A DNA stretch of 11,053 bases from Ruminococcus sp. CAG:403 (GTDB lineage: Bacteria; Bacillota; Clostridia; Oscillospirales; Ruminococcaceae), in the NCBI GenBank assembly GCA_000437255.1, contig FR899090.1, forward strand, positions 48,073 to 59,125, written 5' to 3'. The notes under the pieces are model-generated. The model was given only the letters and a program-made list of their open reading frames with translations. It was not told the DNA's origin and ran no database searches. A program made the position numbers and the translations under genes. Of the stretch, positions 7,323-11,053 are shown piece after piece. Within the stretch, counting starts at the first letter, position 1. Each line of letters starts with the position of its first letter.

Positions 7323-7413
7323 ATGCGTTGTGGGATGCAATGTATTCTCGCCAACCTTCCACTTGCTTTTCAAATCCTTTTCAGTTTGGTTTCACGAAAC
7401 GAACACATAGCAC

Positions 7414-7422
7414 TGGTATACT
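7414..7422 (+). promoter_or_regulatory. Extended -10 promoter of the small-RNA candidate
   Basis: TGG-TATACT (7414-7422) is a good extended -10. The -35 position (ACGAAA, 7394-7399) is poor. It is covered by an inverted repeat, GTTTC-AC-GAAAC (7389-7400), which could bind a regulator. Predicted start near 7429. Confidence 0.65.
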
Positions 7423-7428
7423 AAAACC

Positions 7429-7557
7429 ATGCTCTTAAAGAGAGAGCATATAACATCCTCTGATCATTTCATATTTACCCCGATGTGAAATGATAAAATC
7501 CCCAATAATCCCTATATCATAGCAGAAAGCCCCCCACGACCCCTGGGGGGCTTTTTG
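7429..7557 (+). ncRNA. Candidate small RNA of about 130 nt with unpaired C-rich motifs
   Basis: This gene-free stretch runs from an extended -10 promoter to a very strong terminator. Three hairpins can be drawn. Stem 1 is ATGCTCT/AGAGCAT (7429-7435 with 7443-7449). Stem 2 is ATCATTTCA/TGAAATGAT (7463-7471 with 7486-7494), with a loop containing ACCCCG. Stem 3 is the terminator (7526-7535 with 7545-7554), whose loop contains GACCCCT. The unpaired linker 7495-7525 carries ATCCCCA and ATCCCTA. C-rich loops of this kind let Firmicutes small RNAs such as RsaE/RoxS pair with Shine-Dalgarno sites; the similarity is in design, not in recognised sequence. It could instead be an attenuated leader of the sigma operon, whose start lies 124 bases beyond the terminator. 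No known RNA family is recognised. Confidence 0.55.
7526..7556 (+). terminator. Strong intrinsic terminator of the small-RNA candidate
   Basis: A 10-bp stem, AAAGCCCCCC with GGGGGGCTTT, 9-base loop ACGACCCCT, ending in TTTTT. The six G-C pairs in a row make it the most GC-dense stem in the window. Confidence 0.93.
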
Positions 7558-7589
7558 TGTTTCCTGGTACGGATAACGAAAAAATTGGG

Positions 7590-7617
7590 GAAAGCCTGTC
7601 ACAAATGGCAGGCTTTC
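7590..7617 (+). promoter_or_regulatory. 12-bp hairpin in the sigma-operon upstream region
   Basis: GAAAGCCTGTCA (7590-7601) pairs with TGGCAGGCTTTC (7606-7617) with one G-T wobble and the tetraloop CAAA. The following GTTGTTAT is only moderately T-rich, so it is either a weak terminator or a leader structure. It lies between the small-RNA terminator and the sigma factor start. Confidence 0.6.
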
Positions 7618-7631
7618 GTTGTTATATGAAG

Positions 7632-7643
7632 TAGGACGTCCTA
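7632..7643. promoter_or_regulatory. Perfect 12-bp palindrome, possible operator
   Basis: TAGGACGTCCTA is perfectly self-complementary and lies 39 bases before the TTG start of the sigma factor. It contains CGTC, a sequence common in ECF -10 elements, but no matching ECF -35 is evident at the right distance. No convincing sigma-A promoter is seen between 7558 and 7670. Confidence 0.4.
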
Positions 7644-7681
7644 AGACATGGATTCAGCAAATACTTCTAGGAGGTGATCGC

Positions 7682-8209
7682 TTGCAGCCAGTTGATTTGA
7701 TGCAGCAGCTTTTTACACGATACGAACAGCCGATGTACCGAATTGCCTATTCGATTTTACATCATCCGCAGCAGGCAGAAGATGCCGTTTCCGAGACCTT
7801 CTTAAAAGTTCTGGAACATCTGGATCAGGTGCAGGATGTGAACAGCAGCAAGACCAAGCAGTTCCTGGTCTCCATCACCCGAAATACTGCCATTAACCTT
7901 TATCGCCGCAATCAGCGGGAACGGGAACAAAGCATGGGAATGGAAGACCTGCCAACAGAACTTGCCGATCCGCATATGCAGGTTTACGATTTTGAACAGC
8001 GAGATGCGGTTGCGGCTATGCTCCGTGGATTGAGTCCGGAACAGCAGGAAATTTTGATATTGCGCTGTTATGAGGAATTCAGCTTTCGGGAAATTGGTGC
8101 TATTTTGGGCATTCGTCCCGCTGCTGCCAGAAAACGATATGAACGTGCCAAACAAGCTGTCTTAGCAAAGAAGGGAGAATATACCTATGAAACCGCAGAA
8201 TCTTTTTGA
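7682..8209 (+). CDS. ECF-type RNA polymerase sigma factor
   Basis: A sigma-70 family protein of 175 residues with only regions 2 and 4, as in ECF factors. Region 2 spans about 7-77, with the AEDAVSETFLKV (32-43) and NTAINLYRR (68-76) segments. Region 4 spans about 107-163: LSPEQQEILILRCYEEFSFREIGAILGI, then AAARKRYERAKQAVLAK as recognition helix. The start is TTG 7682, chosen because AGGAGGTGATC (7669-7679) matches the 16S anti-Shine-Dalgarno over 11 bases, with AGGAGG seven bases from the codon. The next in-frame ATG (7700) lacks a site. The last 23 bases overlap the downstream anti-sigma gene, so the two are co-translated. It presumably directs transcription of an envelope or stress regulon, probably including itself; the regulon cannot be read here. 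Confidence 0.92.
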   Translation: MQPVDLMQQLFTRYEQPMYRIAYSILHHPQQAEDAVSETFLKVLEHLDQVQDVNSSKTKQFLVSITRNTAINLYRRNQREREQSMGMEDLPTELADPHMQVYDFEQRDAVAAMLRGLSPEQQEILILRCYEEFSFREIGAILGIRPAAARKRYERAKQAVLAKKGEYTYETAESF

Positions 8210-9680
8210 CCAAAAAATAAAAGCAGTGATTCGCTCCGGAATCCAGCAAGGTGACGATCAGCCACATGCATTTTCAGCAGAATACGAACAAAAGAAGCAG
8301 GAAATTCTCCAGCAGGCACAACGGAAGTCCATTCGTGTGACCTCTCGTTCAAAGCGCAGAATTGGCATTGCAGCGATTGCGGTGGCAGTTGCTGCTGCCA
8401 TTCCAACCAGTGTGTATGCGGCCAATCTGGTGCGCAGCACCACACGGGTAGAGCGGAGTGGACAGTATGCTGCCGATTTGGTGGTACAGCCGCAGACGGA
8501 ACAGAGTACGACCGATTCCACCCAGCAGCTGGGTGCACAGCCGCTGGAAGATATGGGGCCGGTGAAAATCAACTTGTCCTACATTCCGGACTCTTTTGTA
8601 AAAGGCGAGCAGGGCAAGCTGACCTATTTTAATCCGGAAACACCGTATCAGGGCGGTATCTCCGTTTTCCTCTGGAAGTTGGAGGGCGACGATTCCGAAT
8701 TCCGGATGGCGATGCGGAGCGCAGTCGATTCGGAGGAGCTGCATTTCAATGACAATGTCGGTTTGTACATGCAGAGGAACACCGTTGCCAAGAATGACAG
8801 CATTCAGATGGATAAGGATGCGCTGCTGCACATTGGCAACAGCCAGTATGTAGTAGAAGTCTTTGGTGGGGAAGACCTTTCTAAGGAAGAGATGCTGAAG
8901 GTCGTGGAAGGCATTTCTCTGACTCCGGTTGCCGATGCCTCCCAGGCAGATCCAGCCGATGTTTATCAGGCACCGCAGGAAGAGGTACGTGCAGATGCCG
9001 GTGTGGCAGAATCCGAGAAATTACGATTTGACAAGGATGACATAACGGGTGTTTATCAAATCGGGGATACGCACCAAGAACAGGTCGTGCAATTTGAATC
9101 CGGTGGCCCGGATCTTCCGGTTGATGTAACCATTTCCAACATCCGGATTCAGGATAATTTTGATGGCTTGGATTCGGGCGAAATCAATGGCCCTTCGGAT
9201 TATGCAAGTTATTTGGATGCAGACGGCAATTTGGTGCCCAATGTTCGTACCTATTATGAGCCGGGGGATGGCGTCAATACGGTGGATACAGCAATCGGTA
9301 CCAAGGAATTCCAGCAGAAGATTATCGTAGCAGACATCACCTATACCAACCACACCGATCAAGTGGCAGACTCCATTTGCGTATGCCCGAGCCTCTTTTT
9401 CTTGCAGGAAGACAAGGATTCCTATGTGGAATATGACGGCTTAAATGAGACAAACACCCTATATACAGACAGCTGTCTGTATCTGCAGGGAGATTTCTTC
9501 TATTACAACATGGGAAGCGGCAATTACACGGTAGAAAAGAACAACATCAATCATTTGCAGCCGGGAGAATCGGCTACTGTACAGCTTGCCTTTGCTGTCA
9601 ATGCAGACAGTTTGCCATACGCCATGTTGTACTTTTATTGGGATGGCGGAGCAGGATTGGTTGACATTTCACAGCAGTAA
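8187..9680 (+). CDS. Membrane-bound anti-sigma-like protein with large extracytoplasmic region
   Basis: A protein of 497 residues whose start overlaps the sigma gene by 23 bases, with AAGGGAG (8171-8177) nine bases upstream. Residues 1-58 are polar and basic, ending in SRSKRR. One hydrophobic helix follows (about 59-79), and the remaining roughly 418 residues should lie outside the cell. This is the layout of single-pass anti-sigma factors. The cytoplasmic part has no Cys and no HxxxCxxC zinc motif. Residues about 125-248 (NLSYIPDSFVKGE ... SKEEMLKVVEGISL) resemble DUF4367 domains found in Clostridia anti-sigma proteins. Residues about 300-497 look like a beta-sandwich (TNHTDQVADSICVCPS ... 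LQPGESATVQLAF), vaguely DUF4352-like. Position and topology support an anti-sigma or sensor role; the ligand is unknown. Confidence 0.75.
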   Translation: MKPQNLFDQKIKAVIRSGIQQGDDQPHAFSAEYEQKKQEILQQAQRKSIRVTSRSKRRIGIAAIAVAVAAAIPTSVYAANLVRSTTRVERSGQYAADLVVQPQTEQSTTDSTQQLGAQPLEDMGPVKINLSYIPDSFVKGEQGKLTYFNPETPYQGGISVFLWKLEGDDSEFRMAMRSAVDSEELHFNDNVGLYMQRNTVAKNDSIQMDKDALLHIGNSQYVVEVFGGEDLSKEEMLKVVEGISLTPVADASQADPADVYQAPQEEVRADAGVAESEKLRFDKDDITGVYQIGDTHQEQVVQFESGGPDLPVDVTISNIRIQDNFDGLDSGEINGPSDYASYLDADGNLVPNVRTYYEPGDGVNTVDTAIGTKEFQQKIIVADITYTNHTDQVADSICVCPSLFFLQEDKDSYVEYDGLNETNTLYTDSCLYLQGDFFYYNMGSGNYTVEKNNINHLQPGESATVQLAFAVNADSLPYAMLYFYWDGGAGLVDISQQ

Positions 9681-9688
9681 GACACTAT

Positions 9689-9754
9689 CCAGCAGAAAAA
9701 AGAGGCTGCACGAAAAAATTTTTTTCAGGATGTGGCACTTCCGGCCTCTGCTGG
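9689..9754. repeat. Large nested inverted repeat after the sigma/anti-sigma operon
   Basis: CCAGC (9689-9693) and AGAGGC (9701-9706) pair with GCCTCT (9744-9749) and GCTGG (9750-9754). Inside lie TGC/GCA pairing and GAAAAAATTTTTTTC (9712-9726). On the minus strand the AGAGGC/GCCTCT stem is followed by TTTTTTCTGC, so it is terminator-like in that direction. On the plus strand no T-run follows the outer stem, so it is a poor terminator for the sigma operon. It begins eight bases after the stop. Confidence 0.55.
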
Positions 9755-10072
9755 TAGTTATAGATGAAAAGGGCAGTAAAAGATGGCAATACCAAGGATT
9801 CTTTTACCAAGGCGCTTCTATTTGATGCAGCAAAAATGAAACAATTTTTCGAAACAGACTTCCTCCTTTTTGCTTTTATGCTTGCAGATTGGATGCAGCA
9901 GCATGGCAGTACCAGTTTTCCCACAACCTGTTTTATCTTCTCCCCAATGTCATCTTTTGCAAATCTTCTTTTCTGTTTTGCAGGCGGTCAGATGCAGCTA
10001 CATTTCCCGCTATACACTCCCCCGTCTTCGCATTGGCACCGCCGGCAAAGCAGGTCCAAAAGCTCCCTAATC
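9755..10072. other. Gene-free interval with no supported feature
   Basis: I see no convincing gene here on either strand. Open frames exist but lack ribosome binding sites and family resemblance, and one runs through the terminator at 10073. An AAGGAGG on the minus strand (near 9866-9872) has no start codon at a useful distance. TACCAAGG occurs twice, at 9790-9797 and 9805-9812, which is probably chance. Confidence 0.5.
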
Positions 10073-10118
10073 AAAAAAAGCAGACACATTCTGAGCGTAG
10101 AATGTGTCTGCTTTTTTA
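10073..10118. terminator. Bidirectional terminator at the end of the histidine kinase gene
   Basis: A perfect 19-bp stem (10074-10092 with 10099-10117) with core GCAGACACATTCT and loop GAGCGT, flanked by A-runs and T-runs on both sides. The TAA stop of the kinase (10118-10116) lies within the T-arm. It should stop minus-strand kinase transcripts and plus-strand transcripts leaving the sigma operon. Confidence 0.92.
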
Positions 10119-11053
10119 TTTTTTGGAAGAAGATGAAGAAGATTCTGTAGAATCGGTTTTGACATCCCGAATGACAAACCAGAAGGTAGAACCTTCGCCC
10201 AGTTTGCTGTTGACGCCATAATGGTAGTTGTGCAGTTTCAGGATTGCCTTGACAATGGATAAGCCCAGTCCGGTTCCAACCACTTCTCGTTTGTGATTTT
10301 CAGAGCGGTAATACTTGTCGAAGATGAGTTTGATCTTATCCTCTTCAATGCCGTCTCCGGTATCGGTTACTTCAATTCGAACGCCTTCTGGCGTGTTGAT
10401 CTGCCGCAGGAAAATCTGTCGGTCTTCCTTGGAGGTGTAGTTGATGGCGTTGTGAATCAGATTGCAAATGACACGTTCAATTTTGCCTTCATCGCAATAT
10501 ACCATGCAGGAAGCATCCGGCGTAAAATGCAGGTGATATCCCATTTGCTCAGAAATACCTTGATAGCGGTGGGCAATTTCCTCCATTTTTACTGCAATGT
10601 CAAATTCCGTGCGCTCCAGTTTCTGCGTGCCGCTTTCCAGCTTGGAAAGATCCAGCATGTCGTTGACCAGCTGTGAAAGGCGATCGGTTTCTTCGATGAT
10701 GACATTGAGGTGCTGTTCCCGTTTTACAGGGTTGTTTCCGGAGAGATCCCGAATCATTTCCGCATAGGCTTTCAGCATGGTCAGCGGGGTGCGCAGATCG
10801 TGGGAAACATTGGCAATCAAATCCCGTTGCATCGCATCTGTTTTGGAAAGCTCCTGTTCTGCGTAGGTCAAAGTTTGTGCCAATTCGTCGACCTCTGCAT
10901 ATCCGCCGCCTTCAAAAACGGTCTGATAGTCGCCGTGTGCCAGGCGGTGTGCCGATTTGGTGATGCGTGTAATCGGCCTTGCAATATGCCGTGCGACACA
11001 GAAGGAAATGACGCAGCCCAGGAAGACCAGAATCAATGTAATACTCATGGCTT
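10116..11053 (-). CDS. Two-component sensor histidine kinase (5' end outside window)
   Basis: A membrane sensor kinase that should autophosphorylate and pass phosphate to a response regulator, probably encoded beyond the right edge. The frame is still open at 11053, so the first TM helix and sensor domain are missing. An in-frame ATG at 11048 is likely internal (Met1 for numbering). Visible: a TM helix (2-18), HAMP domain (ARHIARPITRI, about 19-70), and HisKA with the phospho-acceptor His83 in SHDLRTP. The ATPase domain has the N-box ERVICNLIHNAINYT (191-205), DTGDGI (229-234) and GTGLGLSI (258-265). All catalytic motifs are intact. The tail is polar, DSTESSSSSSKK (299-310). It is convergent with the sigma operon, separated by about 435 bases. 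The order of domains suggests an OmpR-family partner, but that is inference. Confidence 0.94.
   Translation of the reverse strand, partial: AMSITLILVFLGCVISFCVARHIARPITRITKSAHRLAHGDYQTVFEGGGYAEVDELAQTLTYAEQELSKTDAMQRDLIANVSHDLRTPLTMLKAYAEMIRDLSGNNPVKREQHLNVIIEETDRLSQLVNDMLDLSKLESGTQKLERTEFDIAVKMEEIAHRYQGISEQMGYHLHFTPDASCMVYCDEGKIERVICNLIHNAINYTSKEDRQIFLRQINTPEGVRIEVTDTGDGIEEDKIKLIFDKYYRSENHKREVVGTGLGLSIVKAILKLHNYHYGVNSKLGEGSTFWFVIRDVKTDSTESSSSSSKK

Noticed and set aside
7429..7488. A short frame starting ATG at the predicted 5' end of the small-RNA candidate
   Set aside because: It would be leaderless and 19 codons long, inside strong hairpins, with no ribosome site.
9685..9924. A 79-codon minus-strand frame in the same interval
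   Set aside because: It reads through the nested inverted repeat at 9689-9754 and has no start signal or family resemblance.
9764..10150. A 128-codon plus-strand frame after the anti-sigma gene
   Set aside because: No Shine-Dalgarno, biased composition, and it runs through the 19-bp terminator into the antisense of the kinase.

Overview
The window looks like chromosome of a low-to-mid GC Gram-positive anaerobe of the class Clostridia, perhaps an Oscillospirales or Butyricicoccaceae-type gut bacterium. The class rests on AAGGAGG-type ribosome binding sites, near-consensus sigma-A promoters, abundant T-tailed intrinsic terminators, a subclass Ic aspartate aminotransferase, a YkpA/YbiT-type ABC-F protein and an ECF sigma/membrane anti-sigma pair. 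The family is a guess. I see no tRNA, rRNA, CRISPR array, transposase or phage gene.

Left part (1-4100): the 3' end of a degenerate ROK-family gene ends at a strong terminator. A sigma-A promoter then drives a PLP-dependent aspartate aminotransferase after a long structured leader. A bidirectional terminator separates this gene from a convergent, minus-strand ABC-F gene. The ABC-F gene is frameshifted by a perfect 23-bp tandem duplication at the end of its interdomain linker. Deleting one copy restores a 533-residue protein with the family motif SSRRYPYIGF.

Middle part (4100-7320): a divergent consensus promoter drives a small two-helix membrane protein. After its terminator and an orphan inverted repeat comes a 708-residue predicted lipoprotein. 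It has two blocks of beta-helix-like repeats joined by a Pro/Gly/Ser/Thr linker, and resembles Cthe_2159-like carbohydrate-binding proteins.

Right part (7320-11053): a gene-free interval holds an extended -10 promoter, three hairpins with unpaired C-rich motifs, and a very strong terminator. Together these look like a roughly 130-nt small RNA. A sigma/anti-sigma operon follows: an ECF sigma factor with a TTG start and an 11-nt Shine-Dalgarno match, overlapping a single-pass membrane protein with a large extracytoplasmic region. A convergent sensor histidine kinase, truncated by the window edge, closes the window behind a 19-bp bidirectional terminator.

The genes do not form one pathway. The right half has an envelope and signalling theme: surface lipoprotein, ECF sigma with membrane anti-sigma, and histidine kinase. 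The observations most worth following are the duplication-broken ABC-F gene and the C-rich small-RNA candidate.
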